Shown in pieces: positions 1-9,203 of a stretch of DNA of 64,000 nucleotides (its first letter is position 1; every line of letters begins with the position of its first letter). The stretch is from positions 1 through 64,000 of the forward strand of contig JABDCX010000008.1 in NCBI GenBank assembly GCA_013287915.1, given 5' to 3'. The stretch comes from Chlamydiota bacterium (GTDB lineage: Bacteria > Chlamydiota > Chlamydiia > Chlamydiales > Parachlamydiaceae). Position numbers and translations under genes: made by a program. Under the pieces are notes generated by a model. The model searched no databases. It saw nothing but the letters and a program-made list of their open reading frames with translations, and was not told the DNA's origin.

Positions 1-543
1 GAGAGTGGGTAGAGTTGTGTCTCTTTGCGCATTTGGCCTGGAAGCGCGACGATCTCTTTAGGATCGGTAAGAGCCAAAAGGAGGCTGGCTGCCGCATATG
101 TTTGAGGCAAAAAGCGGTGGTTGTGCTGTTCAAAACAGGTTTGGTAAAGATAGTTTTCAAATGGGAGCAGCTTGGAAGGGGAAGCTTGCCCGAAGCTGCG
201 CTTCATTTTCATGTGCCTGCCGAGAATCTGGCTGCGCAAGTAGTTCTCAGGGGAGATGCGCTGAAATTTTGCCGGACTGACCTGGCTCATCATTTGCGCT
301 TCGATGTCCCAATCGGCAATCAAGGACAACATGGTGTCGACATCGCCAGAAAGAGCAGCATGAAGCTGTTCTCTCTTGATAAAGGCGATTTCTGAAACGT
401 TATGCCTGGCTTTGCTCTCTTCGATTTGGCGGGCTAGTTGCTCCCGGTCTGTATAGTGGGCTTGGGACGACTGGTGGAGGGCAAAAGCCCACCAACAGAG
501 GATGAATAGTGCCGGAAGTCCGTATACTTTGACCGCTTGCATT
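1..543 (-). CDS. Hypothetical protein with N-terminal hydrophobic segment, partial (runs off left edge)
   Basis: Manual reverse-strand translation from ATG at 543: MQAVKVYGLPALFILCWWAFALHQSSQAHYTDREQLARQIEESKARHNVSEIAFIKREQLHAALSGDVDTMLSLIADWD..., open to the window edge. It immediately follows the 567..1442 ORF on the same strand. The + ORF at 15..395 is antisense to it. Confidence 0.7.
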
Positions 544-566
544 TAATGCCTGCTGAAACTTTGTCA

Positions 567-1442
567 TTATTCTTCTTTTTCATCTTCTGGCGCATCGGCA
601 ATCAGCGCTTCGGAGATGATTACAATGCCTGCTGTCGAGACGGCAAGGAGGAGGCAAAAAAAGGCGATGAGGCCGACAGCAGCAAGTGCTCCGCCGGTTA
701 AAAGGGCAACGCACAAGAATAAGCGCCAGCGCACTTGTTCCACCTCAACTCCCAGGTTTCTAGCTTCCTCTTCCCCAAGAGCAAGCAGGTCGATTTCTCC
801 GCGGTAGTGCCAACAACCCGAAAGTCCAATTAGCGTTAAGGGCAACTGCATATGGACATGCCGCCAGGAGCGATCGCATGTGGAACCCGCCTCCCATTCC
901 GTCAACGATTGGATCAACATCCAATGGTCTCTGAGGGCGTACATCGTGGCTGCCTGGATCGAGATGAGAAGAGTTGAAACAGCAATGCCGGTTAAGATCA
1001 GCGTATTGAGCTCCATCGATCCATTGTTGCGGGAAAGTGAGTAGACGAAGAGCAGCGTGGCCAAAGAGCCGGTGAAGGCGGCCGCAGGGATCACAAAAGG
1101 GTATTGCTCATGGAGCCCGAGCACAAAGACGATGACGACGCACAAGCTACCTCCACAAGAGATTCCTAAGACATTGGGCGAGGCAAGTGCGTTGTTGAAG
1201 AGCGCTTGCATGACAGCTCCTGAGACAGCGAGCGAGGCTCCTGTGCACAAAATGACGACTAAACGGGGAAGTCTTTCGTCGAGAAGGGGATTCCACGCAT
1301 CCGATATTCCTTGGAGTCTTTCAAGAGCGCTTGTCCACACTTGATTCCAGGGCGTGGCTCCATAAAGGAGAGTTCCAAGCGATGTCAGGATGAGTGCAAA
1401 GATGAGAAAAGGTTTTAAACTGGACGCAGCAGGCTTTATCAT
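567..1442 (-). pseudogene. FecCD/BtuC-family ABC transporter permease, C-terminus lost/replaced
   Basis: FecCD-like signatures (LPRLVVILCTGASLAVSGAVMQALFNNALASPNVLGISCG; LALGEEEARNLGVEVEQVRWRLFLCVALLTGGALAAVGLIAF). Homology-like sequence stops at GLIAF and the usual VGLIVPH...PxGVxTALxGxPxFxxLL region is absent. Confidence 0.7.
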
Positions 1443-2059
1443 AGCAAACGGGCCAATGCTTCGATCAGGTCGTGATAGGCCAGGACAGAATATTGAGAAG
1501 GGGAGTGCTGGGTCGCTTCATCGAGAAAGATGATGTGGTCGTTTTTGACGGCGACAACATCGCACAAGCTTTTGTCGGTCTGAATTTCGTGTTGCAGAGC
1601 TTTCTTATTTTCCGTCACGATGATGATGCAATCAGGGTTAAGATGGAGGATTTGCTCTTTTGCAATGGGGACGACCCAGTTGGCCCCCGGCGCAGTTGCT
1701 GCTGCATATTGCAGGGTGATATCGAAGCGGGCAATTTTTTCGAGCAGCTGCCCCGTCAGCGAAGTGGGACTAGGGACGGAGTAATTTTGGAAATGGTTCA
1801 AGAAGAGTACTTTTGGAGCTCCTCCCCACTTCGCGATGAGTCGCTCGGACAACAAGCTCAATTGGTTGTCGATTGCATACATGGCAGCTTCTATAAATAA
1901 GGTGAGGAGTTCTGCTTTTTGGGGCTGTTCGACGATCGCACCGAGCGTCAAGAGCTCTCGGCTGATTTCTCCGATGGAATTGAGGTTGCCCATGGGATGG
2001 AGGAGGACCCCTTGATCTTTTAACGCTTGGATCTGTTGCTCCGCTTTTTTGAAGTGCAC
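1439..2059 (-). pseudogene. Periplasmic substrate-binding protein (BtuF/FepB-like), N-terminally truncated
   Basis: IQALKDQGVLLHPMGNLNSIGEISRELLTLGAIVEQPQKAELL and the C-terminal half resemble siderophore/B12 binding proteins. No signal peptide or N-terminal lobe; ORF begins at a GTG with an in-frame stop three codons upstream. Confidence 0.6.
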
Positions 2060-2062
2060 GCG

Positions 2063-2158
2063 CTCTCAATCGGCAACGTCTCTGCTATCCTCGGAGGCAT
2101 CTTCTTCATCATCCTCCTGCGCCGTTCCCGCAGCAGCTACGTGGAGAAAGCAGCATGA
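2063..2158 (+). pseudogene. Detached C-terminal fragment of a FecCD-type permease
   Basis: + strand reads LSIGNVSAILGGIFFIILLRRSRSSYVEKAA*, the typical FecCD C-terminus, with its stop overlapping the ATG of the ATPase gene (atgA overlap at 2155-2158). Confidence 0.65.
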
Positions 2159-2898
2159 ACCTCGAAACGCACGCCCTTTCATTGGTCCGAGATGGTAAAA
2201 TATTGTTAGCCGATATTTCCCTCGCCTTTTCTCAAGGGGAATTCAACGCCATCTTGGGACCCAATGGCTCTGGCAAATCTACCCTGTTGCGCTTGCTCGC
2301 GGGGATTTGGCTCCCCACTTCTGGTTCGATCACGTGGAAAGGCCTCTCACTAAAAAACCTGCCTCGCAAAGAACTCAGCCGCGCCATCACCCTCGTGCCG
2401 CAAAGCGCTCCCATTACATTTAACTATTTAGTCGAAGATGTCGTTGCCATGGGACGCTACTCGTACGAACCCCACTACTGGAACTCGATCGATTCTCCCC
2501 TCTTAGAAGAGGCGCTGCAAGCCGTCGATGCATGGCATTTGCGCCACCGCAAAATCAATGAACTCTCCTATGGGGAAAGACAGCGCGTCTACATTGCGCG
2601 CGCTTTGATGACTGAATCGCCCATCATGCTTCTCGATGAGCCCACAGCCGGTTTGGATATCCGTCACCAGATCGAAATCATGGCACTCCTCCAGCGGCTG
2701 ATTGCTAAAGGAAAAATCGTGATCATGACCACGCACGACCTTGCCATCGCTGAGCGCTACAGCACGCAAGTCACCTTCCTCAAACAAGGACGCTGTCTTG
2801 GCTCGGGCCCGCTTGAAACCTTGATGACAGAAGAGACGATCGCCGATCTTTATGACATGGGAAAAGCCTCTCTTAAGGAGAATATCTGCTTCCGATGA
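2155..2898 (+). CDS. ABC transporter ATP-binding protein (FecE/BtuD-like)
   Basis: Walker A GPNGSGKST, signature LSYGERQRVYIARAL, Walker B IMLLDEPTAGLD. Confidence 0.92.
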   Translation: MNLETHALSLVRDGKILLADISLAFSQGEFNAILGPNGSGKSTLLRLLAGIWLPTSGSITWKGLSLKNLPRKELSRAITLVPQSAPITFNYLVEDVVAMGRYSYEPHYWNSIDSPLLEEALQAVDAWHLRHRKINELSYGERQRVYIARALMTESPIMLLDEPTAGLDIRHQIEIMALLQRLIAKGKIVIMTTHDLAIAERYSTQVTFLKQGRCLGSGPLETLMTEETIADLYDMGKASLKENICFR

Positions 2899-5411
2899 GT
2901 GATACCATGACCGATCCTAAAACAACGCCGATGATGCTCCAATGGGAAGCCTGCAAAAAGGCCGCAGGAGACGCGCTTCTCCTCTTCCGCCTGGGCGATT
3001 TTTACGAAGCGTTTCACGACGATGCCATTCTAATCGCCCAAGAACTTGAACTCACCTTGACCAAACGGCAAGAGATCCCCATGTGTGGCGTTCCCCACTA
3101 CACCTGTGAGATCTACATCGACAAGCTTGTGAGCAAAGGGTACCGCGTTGCTATTGCTGAACAAACAGAAGATCCCAAGCTGACAAAAGGAATTGTCAAA
3201 AGGGAAGTGGTTCGTGTCGTCACCCCGGGAACCTTGATCTCTTCCGCGCTGCTTTCAGAAAAATCCCACAACTTTATTGCCTCGCTTGCAAAGGTGGGCA
3301 AGTTGTACGGAATTGCTTTTCTCGATTTGACGACAGCTGCTTTTACCGTCACGGAATTGCACAACGAAAATGAGCTCCTCAACGAGCTGAGCAAAATGGA
3401 ACCGACAGAGCTCATCATCGGCTCCAAATTTTACGAGAAAAATGGACGCCTAATCGCAGAAATCAAACAGAGCTTGCCCGTGGTAATCACCACGCACGAC
3501 GAATGGCGCTTCGAACACAAAAGTGCCTTAGAGTTTCTTCTCAACCATTTCCGCACAAAATCGCTCGAAGGTTTTGGACTCCACTCAACACTGACTGGCA
3601 TCAACGCTGCTGGAGCTCTCTTAAGCTATATCCAAGACAGCTTAAACCTCTCAATCTCCCACATCCGCGCGATTACCCCCTATTCAACTACCGCATTCAT
3701 GCAAATCGACCGCGCGACTCAAAAACACCTTGAGATCACACAACCTCTTTATGCAGAAAACAAACAACACACTCTCCTTGCTCTTCTCGATCGCACAGAA
3801 ACACCAATGGGCGGCCGCCTCCTAAAACAGTGGGTGTGTCAACCACTCATCGAGGTGTCGGCAATTGAACAACGACAAGATGCCATTGAAGAACTCCTTA
3901 GCGCTCCTGCGCGACAAGAAATCCTCAAGGAGGTACGAGATCTAGAGCGCCTGATGATGCGTGTGGTCTCGGGATATGCCTCTCCACGCGATCTTATCGC
4001 CCTCAAACGCTCTTTAGCGCCGCTTCACGAGATCAAATCATCTTTGCAGAATTTCCGCTCAAGACTCATCCAAGAGGCTGAATTGACGCTAGAGAGTTTT
4101 CCTGAACTCGTCGAACTGATCGAACGTGCCGTCAACGAAGATGCCCCAGCTAAAGTGAGCGACGGGGGCACGTTCAAAAGAGGGTATTCAGCTGAGCTCG
4201 ACGAACTGTGCAGCTTAAGCCAAGACTCAAAAGAGTGGCTTGCACGCTACCAGATAGACCTCAAAGAAAAGACGCAGATCAAAACGCTCAAAGTCGGCTT
4301 CAACCGGATGTTTGGCTACTACGTCGAGGTCAGTAAGGGGCAAGCAGAAAAAATGCCCGACATCTTTATGAGAAGGCAAACATTAGTCAATGCCGAGCGA
4401 TTTATCACCCCCGAGCTCAAAACATTTGAAAGTAAAATGATGCACGCTGAGGAACGGATCACAGCCATTGAAAGCGAGCTGTTCCACCACTTAAGGCAAC
4501 AAATCGCCCTTTGGGAAGAACGCGTGCTCCGTTCTGCAAAAGTGGTCGCTTTCATTGATGTGCTTATAAGCCTAGCGGCCGTCGCGCGTGAAAATCACTA
4601 CGTGCGCCCAATAGTCGACTCCAGCACAACGCTCGAAATTCTCGAGGGACGCCATCCCATCATCGAAAAAGCAACAGCAGCAGAGCGCTTTGTTCCGAAT
4701 GACACTCTCCTAAACGATACAACGCATAAATTATTGCTCATCACCGGGCCCAACATGGCCGGGAAATCGACGTACTTGCGGCAAGTGGCGCTCATCGCCA
4801 TTCTCGCTCACATCGGCTCCTTTGTCCCTGCAAAGGCCGCTAAAATTGGCATTGTCGATAAAGTCTTTTCCCGCATCGGGGCCAGCGACAACCTAGCCAG
4901 AGGGCAATCGACATTCATGGTCGAAATGACTGAAACCGCCAACATCCTTAACAATGCCACTTCTCGCTCGCTTGTGATTTTGGACGAAATTGGGCGGGGC
5001 ACAAGCACCTACGATGGGATCTCGATTGCGTGGGCCGTTGCAGAGTACCTCCTGACGGCAGAAGAGCAAGCAGCTAAAACGCTTTTTGCAACGCACTACT
5101 GCGAGTTGACCAAGCTCGAAGAAAAGGTCCCAGGAGCTGTAAATTACCATATTGCGGTTCATGAAAGCGGTGACAACATCCTATTCTTGCGCAAGATAGT
5201 CCGTGGAGGCACAGACAAAAGCTACGGCATCCATGTCGGAAGGCTCGCCGGTCTTCCACACGAAGTGATTAACCGTGCACAGGAAATCCTCTTGCATCTC
5301 GAAGAGAATGCCAACCGAAAAAGCACATTTGAACCCACTGTTCCCCGCAAACCGCCCTCCAAAACAAAGCCCCATCAAACCGAGCAGTTTCAGCTCACTT
5401 TTTTCAATTAG
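2895..5411 (+). CDS. mutS: DNA mismatch repair protein MutS
   Basis: 838 aa; MMLQWEACKKAAGDALLLFRLGDFYEAFHDDA and ITGPNMAGKSTYLRQVALIAILAHIGSFVPA. Confidence 0.98.
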   Translation: MSDTMTDPKTTPMMLQWEACKKAAGDALLLFRLGDFYEAFHDDAILIAQELELTLTKRQEIPMCGVPHYTCEIYIDKLVSKGYRVAIAEQTEDPKLTKGIVKREVVRVVTPGTLISSALLSEKSHNFIASLAKVGKLYGIAFLDLTTAAFTVTELHNENELLNELSKMEPTELIIGSKFYEKNGRLIAEIKQSLPVVITTHDEWRFEHKSALEFLLNHFRTKSLEGFGLHSTLTGINAAGALLSYIQDSLNLSISHIRAITPYSTTAFMQIDRATQKHLEITQPLYAENKQHTLLALLDRTETPMGGRLLKQWVCQPLIEVSAIEQRQDAIEELLSAPARQEILKEVRDLERLMMRVVSGYASPRDLIALKRSLAPLHEIKSSLQNFRSRLIQEAELTLESFPELVELIERAVNEDAPAKVSDGGTFKRGYSAELDELCSLSQDSKEWLARYQIDLKEKTQIKTLKVGFNRMFGYYVEVSKGQAEKMPDIFMRRQTLVNAERFITPELKTFESKMMHAEERITAIESELFHHLRQQIALWEERVLRSAKVVAFIDVLISLAAVARENHYVRPIVDSSTTLEILEGRHPIIEKATAAERFVPNDTLLNDTTHKLLLITGPNMAGKSTYLRQVALIAILAHIGSFVPAKAAKIGIVDKVFSRIGASDNLARGQSTFMVEMTETANILNNATSRSLVILDEIGRGTSTYDGISIAWAVAEYLLTAEEQAAKTLFATHYCELTKLEEKVPGAVNYHIAVHESGDNILFLRKIVRGGTDKSYGIHVGRLAGLPHEVINRAQEILLHLEENANRKSTFEPTVPRKPPSKTKPHQTEQFQLTFFN

Positions 5412-5539
5412 CTAACCGGCTGAAGACAAGTCAGTTAACATAGCGTCAATAAATTATTTCAACTTTTTCATTGACAACACCTTTCCTGAAATGAGAGATA
5501 GGAAGTGTCCGGATAAAAAATTCTTGAAAGGAGGATCAC

Positions 5540-5686
5540 ATGGACAATAGAAAGCAGCAACAAAAAACACCAAATGCGCAACAAAAAGCACCACAAACAC
5601 CAAACAGACCACAACAACCAATGCAACAACCAGGCAAAACTCCTGGCCAACAGCAACCACAAAAGAAGCCAGGCCAAAACTGGTAG
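5540..5686 (+). CDS. Small Gln/Pro-rich protein (48 aa)
   Basis: Strong Shine-Dalgarno (aaaggagg) upstream of ATG; MDNRKQQQKTPNAQQKAPQTPNRPQQPMQQPGKTPGQQQPQKKPGQNW*. Absent from the ORF track because it is under 60 aa. Confidence 0.65.
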   Translation: MDNRKQQQKTPNAQQKAPQTPNRPQQPMQQPGKTPGQQQPQKKPGQNW

Positions 5687-5693
5687 TCTAGTC

Positions 5694-5717
5694 GAGCAGG
5701 TCCTCCGGGACCTGCTC
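5694..5717 (+). terminator. Perfect hairpin after the small Q/P-rich ORF
   Basis: gagcaggtcc-tccg-ggacctgctc: 10-bp perfect stem, 4-nt loop; no T-tract follows. Confidence 0.5.
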
Positions 5718-5760
5718 CCACAATAACTGCAACAGAATCCATTGCTCCTGTAAAGATATA

Positions 5761-5845
5761 GCGCCCCTCCAGGGCTCATCTCTTGGGTGTATATCTAACC
5801 CAGGAGGTTTGTGCGGAGGCCCGAAGGGTCGGCATATCTCTATAG
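5761..5845. repeat. Palindromic intergenic element, internally deleted copy (copy C)
   Basis: Joins the left end (ccagggctcatctcttggg...aacccagg) and right end (aggtttgtgcggaggcccgaagggtcggcatatct) of the element at 18901-19164, without its inverted-repeat core. Confidence 0.7.
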
Positions 5846-5867
5846 GCTCGTTTACGAATGGGTTAAT

Positions 5868-6299
5868 TTAGTTGGAGGGAGGAGAGGCCACGAAGGCGTC
5901 GGCTACGCGCAGAGCCATCGACCAAAAGCAAGCTTGGGCGTATAAGCGCTCACCGGCTTCGATCTTAAGAGCCTTAACGGCCAGCATTGTCAGCTCGACA
6001 GGAAAATAGGCTGTTGCCAGGTAGCTCAACTTTTTGCCCACTGGATCGTTCAGATTAAAGAAAGGAACAATCCCCCTTCCTACAACAACGAAGGAACCCA
6101 CAAACAATCCCGCAGCAGCCGGGTTCAGATACCCCGTGAGAAGCTTACCAAAGGCAAATTGAGAAATGGCTCTGTCCAGAGAGGAAACGCCTAAACACGC
6201 CGTTAATCCCAATACAGTAGCCGTCACAGGAACGCTAAATAGTTTTTCAATGTCACTAGAATTTTCATTAACTAAATAAGCATTAAAATCTGACAACAT
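5868..6299 (-). CDS. Short divergent member of the tandem membrane-protein family
   Basis: C-terminal FPVELTMLAVKALKIEAGERLYAQACFWSMALRVADAF aligns by pattern with VPMTISLTHLVLKTLSIPVTDSLADSIKFASILSNLAKHLD of the neighbours; RBS ttaggag. Confidence 0.7.
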   Translation of the reverse strand: MLSDFNAYLVNENSSDIEKLFSVPVTATVLGLTACLGVSSLDRAISQFAFGKLLTGYLNPAAAGLFVGSFVVVGRGIVPFFNLNDPVGKKLSYLATAYFPVELTMLAVKALKIEAGERLYAQACFWSMALRVADAFVASPPSN

Positions 6300-6368
6300 A
6301 ATTACTCCTAAATTTAAGTAACCATAATATCATTTAATAATATTTATTGTCAACTCTGATTTTAACTT

Positions 6369-7244
6369 CTATATATGCGCCTGGAACTGTGCCTGCACGC
6401 GGAAGAAAGGAACTCGGACGATGTGATAGTCAAGATGCTTCGCCAAATTTGATAAAATGGAGGCAAACTTAATCGAATCAGCTAGAGAATCGGTGACGGG
6501 AATACTCAGGGTTTTTAGTACCAGATGAGTCAATGAGATAGTCATAGGCACTTCCCACAATGCCCTCATAAGAGGATATTTAGTTTCGTAATTGCTTTTC
6601 GTTTCCCCTAACGCTGAAGGCCCCATCAAACAGGAGACTGTCACCGAAGTGAAGGCAAAGACAGCTCCTCCGTTCGCGCCAAGCCCAGCGAGTCTATCGT
6701 ATACCGACTGGACCCACGGTTGTGCTGTGACAACCCCTTTCAGCACCCTCTGTACAAGAGCAGTGCCAGCGGGAATTTCCGTTTGCGCTACCCTCAAAAG
6801 GGCTGGTCCAAAAAGGGCCATCGTCGCCAGCCGAATAGCAGAATTGTATTCAGTTGAACACCTTGCCCAAGATGCGGCAATATCGCTTGCCATATCCCGA
6901 AGCAAATCGTCTGGGTCATTATAGGAAAGACGGCTATGCCGCAACGCTCTTTTACTGTCTTCTGCACACATCCACTTTGCAGAGGATAGTCCAACCACTA
7001 AGGCGATTACGCCTGCCGCCGTCTCAATGTGGGAATTGGAGACGCCACCTAAAATCTTCTGAAAAGGGCCTTCAACTTTCAAAACAGAGACAAAGTGCAC
7101 GACTGAATGAGCTGCAAAACCCGATACAATTCCGTGCAGAACGGAATTCCAAACAACAGTTGGAGTGATTTTTCCTTCTGGGGCTAAATATTCGTCAATC
7201 TGGTCTCTCACACTTAACAGCCCACGAATAATCGGATTTGACAT
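6369..7244 (-). CDS. Tandem paralogous membrane protein
   Basis: YPLMRALWEVPMTISLTHLVLKTLSIPVTDSLADSIKFASIL. Start chosen at MSNPIIRG (RBS aaggggag) rather than ORF-track 7265. Confidence 0.8.
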   Translation of the reverse strand: MSNPIIRGLLSVRDQIDEYLAPEGKITPTVVWNSVLHGIVSGFAAHSVVHFVSVLKVEGPFQKILGGVSNSHIETAAGVIALVVGLSSAKWMCAEDSKRALRHSRLSYNDPDDLLRDMASDIAASWARCSTEYNSAIRLATMALFGPALLRVAQTEIPAGTALVQRVLKGVVTAQPWVQSVYDRLAGLGANGGAVFAFTSVTVSCLMGPSALGETKSNYETKYPLMRALWEVPMTISLTHLVLKTLSIPVTDSLADSIKFASILSNLAKHLDYHIVRVPFFRVQAQFQAHI

Positions 7245-7271
7245 AGACTTAACTCCCCTTATCAATTAAGT

Positions 7272-8222
7272 TTAGAAACCCGCTACGAACCCAATGTCGA
7301 TCTGGAGCCGAGGCCAATCAACTGTGGGTAAATCTAAATGATCTGCAACGCTTGCTAATATCGCGGCAAATTTGATTGCCTCTTTTAGTGAGTCACTTGC
7401 GGGGATATTCAATGTTTTTAGGACTAGGTGGGTTAAGGAAATAGTCATCGGCACTTCCCATAAAGCTCGTTGGAGGGGATAATGGACTATATAGTTCGTC
7501 GCCTCACTTGATATGTGTCTCCCACGTTCTGCTTGCACGGCATGAGGACCCAGAATTTGCGTGACTGTTACTGATGCCAGCGTGAAGACGGCAATCGGAG
7601 CTGCTGCGGTTCCTGCAAGTCTATCAAAAATATTCTGCATCCTTGGGAACGATGTTGCAATCCCTTTAAAGATGCGTTGCGGAATTGAACCTGCTGGAAG
7701 TTCAGCATAAACTGCCTTTAAAAGCGATGGTCCAAAGATCGCGAGGGTAGCCAACCGTACAGCGGAAGAGTAGGACTGGTCGAATTTATTCCAAGTAGCT
7801 GCAATGCTGTTTCGGATATCCCGAAAGAGGTTATCCCGGCTGACGTTGCTTTCATCTGAGTTAATCCACGCCCTGTAAACCTCAGTAATATATTTCCCTT
7901 TTGCGGAATAAAGTCCTGCGGCTAGACCTACAACAAGTCCCGCTTGCTCAAGATACGTTTGGGATAAGCTGCCCAAGACTTGCTGTAAGGACTCAACGCT
8001 CTTGAGCCAAGTAACGACGTGAACGGTGGTTGAATAAACAGCAAAACCAGATACTGCCGCCTGCATACCCATGTTCCAAATGACTGTTTTCGTGACTATT
8101 CCATATTTCTCCGCTTTTTCGGCTAGGCTCATTTCCTTTGGCTTCTCTTCCCTTTTAATAGCACGAGCGTTTTCCCCTAGATCACTAATAAGCGCGAAAT
8201 GTCCACGTCCTGCTCCATCCAT
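7272..8222 (-). CDS. Tandem paralogous membrane protein
   Basis: YPLQRALWEVPMTISLTHLVLKTLNIPASDSLKEAIKFAAILASVADHLD, nearly identical C-terminal block to 6369..7244. Confidence 0.82.
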   Translation of the reverse strand: MDGAGRGHFALISDLGENARAIKREEKPKEMSLAEKAEKYGIVTKTVIWNMGMQAAVSGFAVYSTTVHVVTWLKSVESLQQVLGSLSQTYLEQAGLVVGLAAGLYSAKGKYITEVYRAWINSDESNVSRDNLFRDIRNSIAATWNKFDQSYSSAVRLATLAIFGPSLLKAVYAELPAGSIPQRIFKGIATSFPRMQNIFDRLAGTAAAPIAVFTLASVTVTQILGPHAVQAERGRHISSEATNYIVHYPLQRALWEVPMTISLTHLVLKTLNIPASDSLKEAIKFAAILASVADHLDLPTVDWPRLQIDIGFVAGF

Positions 8223-8356
8223 TGCTCATTCTCCCTTAAAAATTTATGAATGACTCATCATACGGTTTTTTTTGCTTTTTTGTAAAGATAATCAGAAGCC
8301 CAGTCTCCTCCTCTCTGACAGGCTCTGGGAGCATCAGGGAGGAGGAGAGGAGATTC

Positions 8357-9160
8357 TTATTTCTGTGAAATGCCTGCGAACAAGGAATCGGCTAATGTCG
8401 CCATGATCGCCGTATATTTGATTGAATCGCGTAGCGAGTTGCTCACCGGCATGTTGAGCGCATTTAGCGTCAAATGCGTCATTGCCATGACCAAGGGAGC
8501 TTCCCACAAGACGCGTGCGAAGTCGTACTTTTGTTGGTAAGTCGTTTCCTTTGCGCTCCTTTCCTCATTCACGCTAAAGGGCCCAATCACCCGCGTCGCA
8601 ACGCATGTTGAAAAAGTCAGAGCTGCAGCTGGAATCGCTCCTAGGCCGGAAATCGCATTCACTGCACTTTGCCCCCATGGACTGTTGGTCATGAGCGTTT
8701 TGAACAGGCGATTGAGCATAGGAACTTGGTTAATCTGCGGTTGAATCGCTTCGAAGAGCGCCGGGGCAAAAAAGGCAACCGCTGCACAACGCACTGCGGA
8801 CTTGAGTTCCCCTTTTGCTTCGAGCCAGCGGACCTGGAACGATTTTGTTTCAACTGGGTCTTTGCCAGCAGCCTTTGCCGAAGCCGCCGCGCTTTCGTTG
8901 CAATAGGAGCGGTAGGCTGCGTACAGTCCTGCACTTACCCCAGCCAAAATGCTCGCAATTTCGACGTAGCGGGAATTTAAACCGGAAAAAGTCTTCGGGA
9001 AGATCTCTCCCAATTTTAATACATTCACAAGGCGCACGGTCTCACAAGCTGTATAACCAGTGACCAGTGCACGCGTGGCTGCTTTGGCTCCCAACTCACA
9101 CGTTTGTTTATTCAATAGAGACGTAATTCCACTAAAGGTTATTCCGCTGTTACTACTCAT
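8357..9160 (-). CDS. Tandem paralogous membrane protein
   Basis: YDFARVLWEAPLVMAMTHLTLNALNMPVSNSLRDSIKYTAIMATLAD; N-terminal SRYVEIASILAGVSAGLYAAYRSYC matches the family. Confidence 0.82.
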   Translation of the reverse strand: MSSNSGITFSGITSLLNKQTCELGAKAATRALVTGYTACETVRLVNVLKLGEIFPKTFSGLNSRYVEIASILAGVSAGLYAAYRSYCNESAAASAKAAGKDPVETKSFQVRWLEAKGELKSAVRCAAVAFFAPALFEAIQPQINQVPMLNRLFKTLMTNSPWGQSAVNAISGLGAIPAAALTFSTCVATRVIGPFSVNEERSAKETTYQQKYDFARVLWEAPLVMAMTHLTLNALNMPVSNSLRDSIKYTAIMATLADSLFAGISQK

Positions 9161-9203
9161 AATTCACACCTCTTTTCATTGTTAAAAATATCATGTACAT
9201 CCT

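Noticed and set aside
15-395. 126-aa + strand ORF at left edge
   Set aside because: The reverse strand carries a better, longer open frame with a hydrophobic N-terminus starting at 543 in a same-strand gene cluster.
5454-5779. Minus-strand ORFs over the Q/P-rich small gene (Leu/Val/Cys-rich)
   Set aside because: Antisense of the low-complexity CAA/CCA codons; the plus-strand 48-aa ORF has a strong RBS.
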